Origin: Symbiodinium natans
Lineage: Eukaryota > Sar > Dinophyceae > Suessiales > Symbiodiniaceae
Assembly: GCA_905221605.1 (NCBI GenBank)
Contig: CAJNDS010002491.1
Coordinates: 43,501-107,500 of the forward strand
Length of the DNA: 64,000 nucleotides
Direction of reading: 5' to 3'
The translations under genes and the position numbers were made by a program. Below the pieces are notes generated by a model. The model was not told where the DNA came from. It ran no database searches and saw only the letters and a list, made by a program, of their open reading frames with translations. Within the stretch, counting starts at the first letter, position 1. Each line of letters starts with the position of its first letter. This document shows positions 10,777-19,200 of the stretch, piece by piece.

Positions 10777-11033
10777 ACCCTAACTCTAAACCCTAAACCC
10801 TAAACCCTAAACCCTAAACCCTAAACCCTAAACCCTAAACCCTAAACCCTAAACCCTAACCCTAAACCCTAAACCCTAAACCCTAAACCCTAAACCCTAA
10901 ACCCTAAACCCTAAACCCTAAACAGCTGGGATCAGCTGGATTTTCCTCAGGGCTTCGAGGGTTGCGGTTCGGCGTTCTGGGCCTCCTTTGGGGGGCCCAG
11001 CATGAACACTTCAAGGGCTTCCACGTCCATGAT
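5627..11033 (-). CDS. WD40-repeat protein gene 1
   Basis: Exons (minus): 10181-10244 with ARIWETATGTFLRIL; 9834-9887; 9394-9473 with LAFAPSGDLVAAAGADGE; 8811 downward with ARLWNVQTGE; 7673-7737 with VAGHQDVATGVAFAADG; 6796-6829 CIATCSSDGTA; 6252-6293 VLWNIESGLREATL; 5627-5752 with PGHEEAVMAAAF and stop TAA. Phases close across most junctions, for example the GA/GC-type CA|G join giving DGQCIATCSSDGTA then VLWNIESG. This is the GH...DG...LW pattern of beta-propeller repeats, usually protein-protein scaffolds. Two N-terminal candidates exist: an ATG at 11033 (MDVEALEVFML) and an ATG at about 10520 (MANNQTPRTSQNKK); neither is proven. The partner or pathway is unknown. Confidence 0.78.
6252..6293 (-). 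CDS. WD40 exon (VLWNIESG)
   Basis: Fourteen codons between GCGAAG| and |GTAGGCGC. It completes the SSDGTA of the previous exon to give DGTAVLWNIESG, a typical blade end. The opposite strand has an open frame here that looks like a targeting peptide; it is taken as antisense shadow. Confidence 0.75.
6796..6829 (-). CDS. WD40 exon (CIATCSSDGTA)
   Basis: A 34-nt exon, AAG|G TGC to GCG|GTGCCC. It joins to CA at the end of the exon at 7673 to give Gln, then CIATCSSDGTA. Both neighbours fit in phase. Confidence 0.7.
7673..7737 (-). CDS. WD40 exon (GHQDVATGVAFAADG)
   Basis: The acceptor is CCCGGAG| and the donor a GC (GGGCA|GCCGC). The GH-V-AF-ADG spacing is that of the first half of a WD40 blade. 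The exon may begin at 7750 instead, adding SLPE. A copy of its upstream border recurs at about 7862, on the far side of the telomeric tract. Confidence 0.75.
7954..8029. repeat. Tandem duplication of about 43 bp
   Basis: CGGGGTTATGTAGGAGCTAC and the following AAGAATAAAGGGAAAATAGG occur twice in direct succession, then a telomeric tract begins. Confidence 0.9.
8764..8811 (-). CDS. WD40 exon (ARLWNVQTGE)
   Basis: It starts after GTGCAG| and encodes ARLWNVQTGEASMLL. It completes the blade begun in the exon at 9394-9473. The 3' border is not settled: a GC donor at CTG A|GC and a GT donor a few bases later are both possible, and neither gives a clean phase to the exon at 7737. Confidence 0.72.
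9394..9473 (-). CDS. WD40 exon (LAFAPSGDLVAAAGADGE)
   Basis: It runs from GGCTGAG| to GGCGAG|GTGGC, 80 nt. Phase 1 in, phase 0 out; the next exon begins ARLWNVQTGE, completing the blade. Confidence 0.8.
9834..9887 (-). CDS. Exon of WD40 gene 1 (SSNEALVEFCKNLG)
   Basis: It runs AAG|CC to GGC A|GCAAC (GC donor). It encodes YHTSSNEALVEFCKNLG and joins in phase to GFAVSVCHLAFAP. This frame was chosen among three open ones because it closes both junctions. Confidence 0.6.
10181..10244 (-). CDS. WD40 exon (ARIWETATG)
   Basis: The acceptor is TTTTTCAG| and the donor a GC (CTC A|GCC). It encodes YLPRVDARIWETATG and FLRIL. The phase-1 end joins CC TAC CAC of the exon at 9887, giving FLRILTYHTSSNEAL. 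Confidence 0.75.
10466..10520 (-). CDS. Possible exon MANNQTPRTSQNKK
   Basis: An ATG opens MANNQTPRTSQNKKALFGFK and runs to AAAAGG|GTTTAGGG, where the telomeric repeat itself offers a GT donor. It lies between the two N-terminal candidates of WD40 gene 1. No family match. Confidence 0.4.
10944..11033 (-). CDS. Possible first exon of WD40 gene 1
   Basis: An ATG directly after a telomeric tract opens MDVEALEVFMLGPPKEAQN and onward to a TGA at about 10944. It could equally be a last exon of an unseen gene. A second frame across 10930-10990 (ATLEALRKIQLIP) is also open. A 20-base near copy of the ATG region occurs at about 11121-11142. Confidence 0.35.
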
Positions 11034-11780
11034 GGGTTTAGGGTTTAGGGTTTAGGGTTTAGGGTTTAGGGTTTAGGGTTTAGGGTTTATGGTCGGGTTT
11101 AGGGTTTAGGGGTTTACGGTTTAAAGGGCTTCAATGTCCATGTGATTCTGAAGGTCCATGCACTTTGTTCTTATATACGGTTTAGGGTTTAGGGTTTCGG
11201 TTTAGGGTTTTAGAACTTGAAGGGTCCATGTACCGTGTTCTCATATACTTCCTATTTTGGGAAGCACATTAAGGCCACGTATGCCCCTTTAGGTTTTGGG
11301 TGTTAGGGTTTAGGGTATAGGGTATAGGGATCCAAATGAGGTATACCCACCCCAAAAGGCGCGCTAGTAGCGCAATGGTTCGTAGTAGAGGGTATGCGGC
11401 ATCGTGGCAGACTCATGACATGACTCATGAGGAAGGAAAGCTCTCACAAAGCTCGTGCCTTTCAGGCACTTCCCTACGGGTATTGGCAGTTGCAGGGCAC
11501 CACCCGGCAGGAAAATGCAACTGGGACCCTTTTCTCAAACTTTATCTAATATTTGCTTCAGAACCCCCCTGCAAGACATGCAGGAAAATATTCCTTATAT
11601 TGACCTTGTTGAAGGAAGAATGTGTGTTTCTTTTCTTTTCTGGAAGGGGGGGGGGGGGGGGGTTCTGAAGCAGTTCGTAGTCATAAGCTTAGGGCTCAAT
11701 AGCTTAGGGCGAGTGGCAGGAGAGACAGGAAGGAGGCTGCAGGAAAAAAGCGCCCGAGAGCATGGCTCGCTCCACTGGCC
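11034..11780. other. Spacer between WD40 gene 1 and esterase, no gene seen
   Basis: It holds telomeric tracts to 11110, near copies of a GGTCCATG element (11148-11170, 11220-11250), and non-repetitive sequence 11330-11640 with a 20-base G run at 11646. Plus-strand open frames here have no recognisable family. Confidence 0.5.
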
Positions 11781-11809
11781 TCACCCGCCGTGCTTTCCGT
11801 GGAGCTTGT
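11781..11809 (-). CDS. Esterase exon 8, C-terminus
   Basis: It is a short exon after ACTCAG|: AC AAG CTC and onward to GGC GGG TGA, giving DKLHGKHGG. It fits the phase left by exon 7. An alternative AT-rich exon at 11840-11905 is also open to a stop, so this end is less sure. Confidence 0.5.
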
Positions 11810-14800
11810 CTGAGTTTGGGTCAGGAAAAGCCTAAGAGGGACATAAAAAAGGTCTGAAGAAAAACATTCCGCTTAAAAATCTGTATGTTCAAGCCTATAA
11901 TTACACCTGCAAAGCCCTCTGAAAATATATTACTATTGATATGACCCTCTTAAACCCTAAGCCCTAAACCCTATATAAACCCTAAACCCTCTAAACGGAA
12001 ATCCTGAGCATGATCCTTTTGGACCCAATAAGGGAAAACATAAAACAACAAATGTCCCAAGTGGCCTACCGAGGGGCCAGGCAGCTTCTGTCGGGCTCAT
12101 TTGGTACGGAGATCGGCCGGAGCTTTGATACTCCTCGGCTGCTCTACTGTAGGAGCCTGAATCAGTATAGGGCCCTTTAGGGTTTAGGGTGTAGGGTTTA
12201 GGCCTGGACTATTCCGACCCTGATATTGGACTTCTGAACTTCGGAACCCGAAACCCTTAAAGGCTCTACTTTGGGATGTTCCCACTTATACTAACAGTCC
12301 TTAACAGGGGTTATAATCGGGTATTATAATCCCTGTTCAGGACTTATCGTATAGGGGGAACATCCCAAGCTCTCTTGAACACAGGAAGAGTACAATGTTG
12401 CTTAGAACTCCTGGGATTTGGGAAAGAAAGGTTGCCCGTGCAAAGAAAGGTGCCCCTAAATGACGCACAAAAGTACAACTACCAGAATGCTAAGACCCTG
12501 TCCTAAACCCTGTAAACCCTAAATCCGCAAACCCTAAATGGGTACCCCGTTTAGACCCCAAACTTGTAGGCATCCCCAAAAAAGGGGCACCCTGTTTTCC
12601 GGAAACCCTATATCCTAAATCCAAGAAACCCTGAAGCCCTAAACCCTGAATTCCCTACAAGCCCCCAAAGCCCCAAATCCCCTAAAAATCCTGTAGTCCC
12701 TATGAACCCTATCATCCCCGAAACCCTAAACCCTAAACCCTAAACCCTAAACCCTAAAACCCAAGACCCTAAACCCTAAACCCTAAACCCTAAACCCTAA
12801 ACCCCAAAAGGGATCATTGCGTCCAGTCTCGTGCCCCAGGTCAGCGAGCTCGCAGAAGCGACTGCGTAATGACCCCGTGCAGGACCTCTGGGCTTCTTGG
12901 TGTGAAGTCTATTGTTTGGGAGGGTTTCGGGTTTTAGGGTTTAGGGTTTAGGGTTTAGGGTCTAGGGTCTAGGGTTTAGGGTTTAGGGTTTAGGGTTCAG
13001 GGTTTAGGGTTTAGGGTTTAGGGTCTAGGGTCTAGGGTCTAGGGTTTAGGGTTTAGGGTTTAGGGTTTAGGGTTTAGGGTTTAGGGTTTAGGGTTTAGGG
13101 TTTAGGGTTTAGGGTTTAGGGTTTAGGGTTTAGGGTTTAGGGTTATGGGAGTCCTTTGTTGTAGAATCCCAAGTATAGGCCCTTTATTTTGGGTCCCTTG
13201 TTATCAAACCTTCTATACACTGTATAGAATGAGGGCCCATACTTCGGATCCCTATAAGCAAGGGTAAGGGACCCTACTAAGGGGCCCATGCTTGCATACT
13301 TAGATTTTGGGGGTTTCGGGTACTTAGGGTGTTTAGGGTTGAGAGGGCTTAGGGTTTAGGGCTTAGGGTTTAGGGTTTAGGGTTTGTGTTGTTTTTGGGG
13401 GGTCTGGTTTAGGGTTTATACGTAGTTTATCAGGCTTGAGGTTTCCAAGCTTCAGGACAACCCTAAATGCTGAACCCTAATCCCTTCCCCCTTTTATTAC
13501 AGACCCCCCTAATACTAAAAACGCTTTCCGGAAAATCCTGCCGAAACCGAGCCCGCCTTTTAAACCCTATTCCGAATTAGCGGGGGGGGGGGGGGGTTCA
13601 GGGCTCCCAAAACCCTGAGTGAGTGTGTGTGTGTGTGTGTGTGTGCGAGTGAGTGACAGAGTGACTCTGTGTGTGTGTGTGTGTGTCTCAGTGGCTCTGT
13701 CTGAGCCTTGCTGTGCTGCCAGAGTTGAGCTCTGTCTCTCTCTCTCTCTCTCTCTTTCTTCTGTCTCTCTCTTTCAGTTTACACCACACTTAAGTACTTA
13801 ATTACTTGAGTAAACCTGGAGTCTAGAAAATGGCATTTCGATAAAAAAACGAAAAACAAAAACACATTTCGAATTTCTATTGGGGGAGGGGGGGGCGGGG
13901 GGGGGGGACCCCCCGTTTAATATTAGGGGGAAGGGATTAAACCCTATAACAGCAGGACTTTTGGGAGAGTTTCGGGTGTCTTGAACCAAGACCAGGCTTC
14001 TTAGGGGCTGAAATCCCCAGCCCAAAAGAGGTTGACCTTATTGTCAGATATATGTATATATATATATATACATCTAGAGTCATTAGGATTCGATAGAACA
14101 AAAATGTTAAAGGTTACCTACCCTGTCCCTTATCGGCTTTAAGCAAGCTGTAGACCCTAAACCCCAAACCCTAAACCCTAAACCCTAAACCCTAAACCCC
14201 AAACCCTAAACCCCAAACCCTAAACCCTAAACCCTAAACCCTGGTGCGAGGCTGAGCTGCGTGTGCTCTTCGCACGTCACCGAGTCCTGGTTGAAAACCA
14301 CGGACGTCGCCGAAGAGCAGCCCAGCACTTGGGTACCATACCTAGGGTTTATAGGGTTTAGGGTTTAGGGTTTAGGGTTTACGGTTTAGGGTTTAGGGCT
14401 TGGGGCTTGGGGTTTGGGGTTTGGGGTTTAGGGTGACCCAGGAGTAACCTCGGAATAAAAAAAATGTACCCTTTTTGGTTTTGAGGGGATTGAAAGGGAA
14501 CCCCAACCCTAAAAATAGAAAGAGTTAAAGTCCTAGATACTGCTGCCACCCTGATTTGGCTTCCGAGACGGTGTAGAAAAAATCGCCGCTACCTACTTGG
14601 GACCAGTATGGGCGCGGATATGTGGGGTTGCAGGAGAGAACACCGGCTCCGGAGTAGCGATGGTTGTACGCAGAGCCAGCGCAGCCCACCCCGTGGATCA
14701 TGTGGGAGAGCTCGCAAGCCAAGCGGAAGGACAAGGAGCAGCCATTGCCTCGGTAGCCCTGTAAAACAAAAGGGTAAAGGGTACCACGGGGCTACCCCTA

Positions 14801-15573
14801 ACCCTAAAACCCAAAACCCTAAACCCTAAACCCTGCACCGTACCAAGTTGCTAAAGCCGCCCGCAAAGGTGCGGCCGGGCGGAATGGTCAGCTCGGCCTG
14901 GATGAGCTCGATGACTTTCTGGATGAAGCCGACCTAGGGGACTTCTCAGGTGGTTTAGGGTTTAGGGTTTAGGGTTTAGGGTTTAGGGTTTAGGGTGTAG
15001 GGTTTAGGGTTAGGGGTTAGGGGTGAACCCGAACATGGGGATCATCTACCCTCTACTTCTGCTTTAGAGCCCCTGTAAGCTCAGGAGGGTAAAGGTACTA
15101 AAAGCCCTCACAGGGATTTCAACTCCGAGACACATCATCTGTCTGTGCAGATTCAGCTCCTCCACAGCAGGTGCCAACATTCCAGCCAGTCTCGCCTGTT
15201 GAGTACATCAGCCCTTGTGGGCAAACTCCTACAAAGCCATACTGCTCCGCGTATGTCTCTATCTGACCGTAGTCGCACGCGCTGTCCATGGTCTCCGTCC
15301 AGCCATGGTTCATGAAGAAGAGGCCCGTGTAGTTTGAGGCGCTGGGAACGTAGACCTTGAACTTTCTCTGCGATCCGTCATGCATCCTGGGATGGCCCTT
15401 AAGACCCTCTAAAAAATATTCCTGAATATGATCCTCTTAAACCCAAAAAGGGAAAATATAAAATGTCCCAAGGGCCTGCTGAGTATCAGAGTCTGGGTTG
15501 AGAAGCCCAGAGGCAGAGTGGCACAAGTTGCGGTGGCGCAGAGTGTAGCGATGGCTAGCGCGCATCGGAACAT
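11781..15573 (-). CDS. Secreted PHB-depolymerase/feruloyl-esterase-like hydrolase
   Basis: Eight exons (minus): 15480-15573 signal peptide; 15134-15386; 14844-14933; 14533-14758; 14258-14327; 12824-12885; 12070-12156; 11781-11809 ending GKHGG and TGA. About 300 residues, the usual family length. Motifs in order: KVYVPSASNYTGLFFMNHGW; GWNVGTCCGGA then DD|VGFI; GGFSN with the presumed nucleophile Ser; SFRLACELS; CNPTYPRP then GSGDFFY with a candidate Asp; DSVTCEEHT; LADLGHET with the candidate His. Donors are GT, GC and GA; all junctions after exon 2 close in phase. The first junction (through an introner-like element) does not close as a strict GC-AG intron. Likely acts on ester bonds outside the cell or in a vacuole; the substrate cannot be told. 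Confidence 0.82.
12070..12156 (-). CDS. Esterase exon 7
   Basis: It runs ATTCAG|GC to CTC G|GTAGGCC and reads SYSRAAEEYQSSG, then SPYQMSPTEAAWPL. The last block fits the C-terminal helix of the family. The donor is the first base pair of an introner-like element (GTAGGCC). Confidence 0.72.
12270..12369. mobile_element. Inverted-repeat element, family E
   Basis: Ends GGGATGTTCCC and GGGAACATCCC. Related copies: 18405-18455, 29572-29612, 59629-59675, 60876-60980. Confidence 0.7.
12824..12885 (-). CDS. Esterase exon 6, catalytic histidine
   Basis: It joins CA|G TCC in phase, reading SCTGSLRSRFCELADLGHET. LGHET matches the family's G-G-H-x-W/T histidine motif. It ends in a GA donor (ACT G|GACGC). 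Confidence 0.75.
13146..13310. mobile_element. Element family G
   Basis: Shares GGGCCCATACTT and GGATCCCTATAAGCAAG blocks with 44438-44562. Both copies have long imperfect inverted repeats. Confidence 0.65.
14258..14327 (-). CDS. Esterase exon 5
   Basis: It reads LGCSSATSVVFNQDSVTCEE and HT, between CCCAAG| and a GC donor (ACGCA|GCTC). The VTCE segment with a flanking Cys matches the family's conserved tCe.y..C region. Confidence 0.68.
14533..14758 (-). CDS. Esterase exon 4, LACELS to GSGDFF
   Basis: It starts TTTTACAG|GGC and encodes GYRGNGCSLSFRLACELS, then CAGS, CNPTYPRP, GSGDFFYTVSEAK and WQQYL. RLACE follows the nucleophile in this family. GSGDFF replaces the usual HGTAD, keeping the Asp. 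It ends in a GA donor (CTAG|GACTT). Confidence 0.75.
14844..14933 (-). CDS. Esterase exon 3, catalytic serine
   Basis: Ninety bases, CCTAG|GTC to TTG|GTACGG. It reads VGFIQKVIELIQAELTIPPG then RTFAGGFSNL. GGFSN is in the place of the family's G-x-S-N-G nucleophile elbow, with Leu in the final position here. Confidence 0.82.
15134..15386 (-). CDS. Esterase exon 2, oxyanion-side and CCGG segment
   Basis: It begins CCCAG|G ATG and ends GATGAT|GTGTC. It encodes KFKVYVPSASNYTGLFFMNH, then an HGW segment, GVCPQG and GWNVGTCCGGAESAQTDD. These blocks match the start of LpqC/feruloyl-esterase-type hydrolases, where the Cys pair precedes DDVGF. Confidence 0.85.
15387..15480 (-). mobile_element. Introner-like element, family C
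   Basis: On the minus strand it starts GCAGGCCCTTGGGACAT and ends GGGCCATCCCAG, filling esterase intron 1. The inner ends GGCCCTT/AAGGGCC are inverted. Other copies: 11896-12069, 19951-20029, 24765-24867, 38754-38844, 53050-53254, 62212-62334, 62423-62570, all in the same orientation. Confidence 0.82.
15480..15573 (-). CDS. Esterase exon 1, signal peptide
   Basis: ATG at 15573 opens MFRCALAIATLCATATCATL, a hydrophobic stretch with small residues near a cleavage point, then PLGFSTQTL. It ends at the border of the introner-like element 15387-15480. Frame continuity into the next exon needs an unusual CA-AG or shifted junction, so this border needs transcript support. Confidence 0.6.
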
Positions 15574-16151
15574 GGTAGTTAAGGTACCTTCGCTCTTACA
15601 GTCCGCAGCGATGCTGACGGAGGAAACCTGCTACCCTAAGCACGAATCCTCAGGCCCAATCCCCATGGCTACTGTTTCTGTGGCGAAGTACTTCTGGGGG
15701 GCAAAGAGCCTTGAACGGGTTTCGGGTCCACGTGCCCGAATGGGGATCATAACGACCCTACACCCTAAACCCGAAACCCTCGGTTTACGGTTTAGGGTTT
15801 AAAGGGTTCGGGAGTATGTTCGTGCCTAGGAAAGAGAACGACAAGCGACAGGGTCTACAACGGATTCCTTTTCACCTGTTTCCCTGCATCCCCCCACCCT
15901 TAGCCCAAACCCTAAACCCTAAACCCTAAACCCTAAACCCCTAAACCTTGTGTGGAGAGTGGTCCACTTGAGCCACCGGACTGCGAGGCCAGTCGTAATG
16001 ATGGGGGACTGAGGTGCACTTGCGTCCAAGGCTTTGCTCGTGCTAATCTGTTTGGTTCAGATGCTTGGCACGCAGGTTCGGAGTTGCAACGGTCGCTTAG
16101 GGTGTAGGGTTTAGGGTTTAGGGTTTGGGGTTTGGGGTTTAGGGTTTAGGG
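15574..16151 (-). other. Spacer with possible exon ALDASAPQSPIITTG
   Basis: A minus-strand segment at about 15945-16035 is open: ALDASAPQSPIITTG and AVRWLKW, ending ACAAG|GTTTAG with the telomeric repeat as donor. It may be the last part of WD40 gene 2, but phase to 16204 was not established. The rest is 5' flank of the esterase gene. Confidence 0.35.
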
Positions 16152-16203
16152 TTTGCTTACTATATCTTGGCCAGGAGAAGGCAGAAACGGATTCGGTTGC
16201 AAC

Positions 16204-19200
16204 GAGGTCGGCATTAGAGGTCCACAGCATCTTCAAGCAACTGAGAGTTCAGTCAGTCGCCTGTAACCTCTTACACCCTAAACCCTAAACCCTAAACTTC
16301 CTGGAAGCCTCCCAACCTGCATTATTCTTTAGTTGTGTTTGGTAAGAGAGATTCAGTCTTGGGATGCAGCTGGGAATTCTAGTTGAACGGGTTTAGGGTT
16401 AGTAGAGCCTATAACTGCGAACTAAACCCTAAACCCTAAACCCTAAACCCTAAACCCTAAACCCTAAACCCTAAACCCTAAACCCTAAACCCTAAACCCT
16501 AAACCCTAAACCCTAAACCCTAAACCCTAAACCCTAAACCCTAAACCCTTGCCTTAAACCCTAAACACAAAAACCCTCAGAGATGGGAGGAAGAATCTGC
16601 AACTTGTTCGTTTGGGGATTGAGGTTTAGCTTAGGGTTGAGGGCCTAGGGGTTTAGTTCCTAAACCCTAAAAAACCCGAAGCCCTACACCCTAAACCCTA
16701 ATCCCTGAGGCAGAGATGGGACATACGGTTTAGGGCGTAAGATGTAGGGTTTAGGGTTTAGGGTTTAGGGTTTGGGGTTTAGGGTTTAGGGTTGATTCAA
16801 TCAAGAATGTGCCCCCACAACTGTTCCACCTAACACTTTGAAGCCCTACTCTCTGAACCATGTCAACCCTATGTACCTTTCTTGGGGTAGTGTACTAGAA
16901 TCCCCTATAAAAATCTGAATCGTCTGAACCCTAAGTACCTTCCTTGGGGTAGTGTACTAGAATTTACCCTATATAAGTAAATCCCAGAAGGGAACTACAT
17001 TTGAGCCTTTAGGGTTTAGGGTTTAGGGTTTAGGGTTTAGGGTTTAGGGTTCAGGTAAACCCTAACCGCGAAAGCTGCCCATGGCGGAAGGCCTCACGTC
17101 GTGGTCAACAGAGGAAGTGGCAACGAGGCTGCCCTGAATCATAGTTTAGGGTTTAGGGTTTAGGGTTTGGGGTTTAGGGTTTAGGGTTCAGGGTTTAGGG
17201 TTTGGGGTTGCAGGCGTCTGGGCTAGGGCTTCCCAGCATCCAACACAGTTTTGGGTTTGGGGTTTAGGGTTTAGGGTTTAGGGTTTAGGGGCTTAGGGCT
17301 TAGGGCTTGCGCTTTGCAGTTTGGGCTTAGGGTTGCCGGTATCACGAAGTCAAGCAATCCTCAAAGGAAAGTACACAGCATAATATGGGAAGGGCGTGCA
17401 TAAGGGATGATAACACGGTTACCTTGCGAGCTAGCTACAGTTCAAAAACTCAAAGGGTCAGTGGTCGTGCCCAAAGCCCAATCCTGTACCTCCTGCGCCC
17501 TGCCGAAACAGAACCTCAACCGAAAGCCCCAAACCCTAAACCCCAAACCCTAAACCCCAAAACCTGCTAACTCTGAGCCGGATGTGGGAGGGCTTTAGGT
17601 TCGGGGCTTTCGGACGACCGGGGATCTGTGGCGGTTGAGGGGCCTAGGACCTTATGAAAGTTCTGCGCCCCTCAGTTTAGGGTGTCTTTCCAGAACATGG
17701 ACTTCTAGAAGAGTTCAGGGTTCAGGGTTTAGGGTGTAGGGTTTAGGGTTTAGGGTTTAGTTTTTAGGGTTTAGGGAAGCTCCAAGAAATCCTGCTCGTG
17801 GCTTACTGCAGGGACCTTAATAAGTAGAATAGGGTTTTGGGGGTCATTGTAGTAGAATTACACAGGGACTATAAGGGAATGCCATTTGAATTTTTCCGAC
17901 CCCTATATTACGGTCCAGGGCGTTTTCCGAAGCAGTATGAAGAGGCCTTAGGGCTGTGGGTGAAAGATTCGAACCCCCTGAACGAGGCAATCCGCAGCCA
18001 TCCACAACCCTGAGCTCTTCTAGTAAAAGAGAGCAGGCCTATGAAAAAAAAAAAAAACATGCGGCTATGCACAGAAACATTGAAAGAACTCCTAAACGGG
18101 GGGGGGGGGACTCAGTCGCCCGGAAGTGGGAGACCTAACTCCTAAACCCCAAAACCCCCCCTAAACCCTAAACCCTAAACCCTAAACCCTAAACCCTAAA
18201 CCCTAAAATGCCGAGCACCCACACCTGTGGCGGTGAGAATCGGGCGCCCGTCACCTCACCCTGCAAAAGGGTTTGGTGGAGGGGCGAGGGTTTAGGGTTT
18301 AGGGTTTAGGGTTTAGGGTTTAGGGTTTAGGGTTTAGGGTTTAGGGTTTAGGGTTTAGGGGGCGAGGGTTGTAGCTTAAGGGTTTGGGGGTTCCCTAGAC
18401 CCTAAAGTTCCCCCATATACTGACAGTGTTCGTATACGGAGGTACATCCCAAGCCTAAATCCGAAAACCTGAGACTCCCAAACCACAAAAACTCCTGAAC
18501 CCTCAAGCCGACAAGGTCTCAGGGTTCCAAGGGGTAGGGGTTAAGTGTTTAGGGGGGTCCGGAGTTGAGGGGCTGTTGGGTAAGCCCTAAACCCTAAACC
18601 CTAAACCCTAAACCCTAAACCCTAAACCCTAAACCCTAAAACCCTAAACCCTAAACCCTAAACCCTAAACCCTAAACCCTAAACCCTAAACCCTAAACCC
18701 TAAACCCTAAACCCTAAACCCTAAACCCTAAACCCTAAACCCTAAACCCTAAACCCTAAACCCAAGCAGAGGTGTGTGAGGGTTCCCTGTTCCGCCAGCA
18801 GCCTGGCCTGGTGGCCCTCGAGGCTGTGCACAGCTGAGCCTTCATTCGTCGACCAGATCTTGGCAGTGCGGTCCTTCCGTGGGTTTAGGGTTTAGGGTTT
18901 AGGGTTTAGGGTTTGGGGTTTGGGGTTTGGGGTTTTGGGTTTGGGGTTTGGGGCTTGGGGTTTGGGGTTTAGGGTTTAGGGTTTGGGGTTTGGGGTGTAG
19001 GGAATAGGGTTTAAGGTTTAGGGTTACCCCAAGTAAGTAGCAAGGGAGCAGGGATTTGGGTTTTGGGACTTTAGGGTTGCGGGTTTAGGGAGGGGTTTAG
19101 GGCTTATTTTTGTTGGTTTCTGGCAGTTTAGGGGAATAGGGTCTAGGATCAGGTTTTTCAGAAACACCTTCTTAGTTGAAAAAAGAACCGGGCTCTTAAA

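Larger units (their letters stand above)
12157..14040. other. Esterase introns 5-6: telomeric tracts, elements, microsatellites
   Basis: Apart from exon 6 this holds an inverted-repeat element with GGATGTTCCC ends (12270-12369), a long TTTAGGG array (12930-13143), an element at 13146-13310 related to 44438-44562, and (GT)n then (TC)n simple repeats at 13618-13780. Confidence 0.6.
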
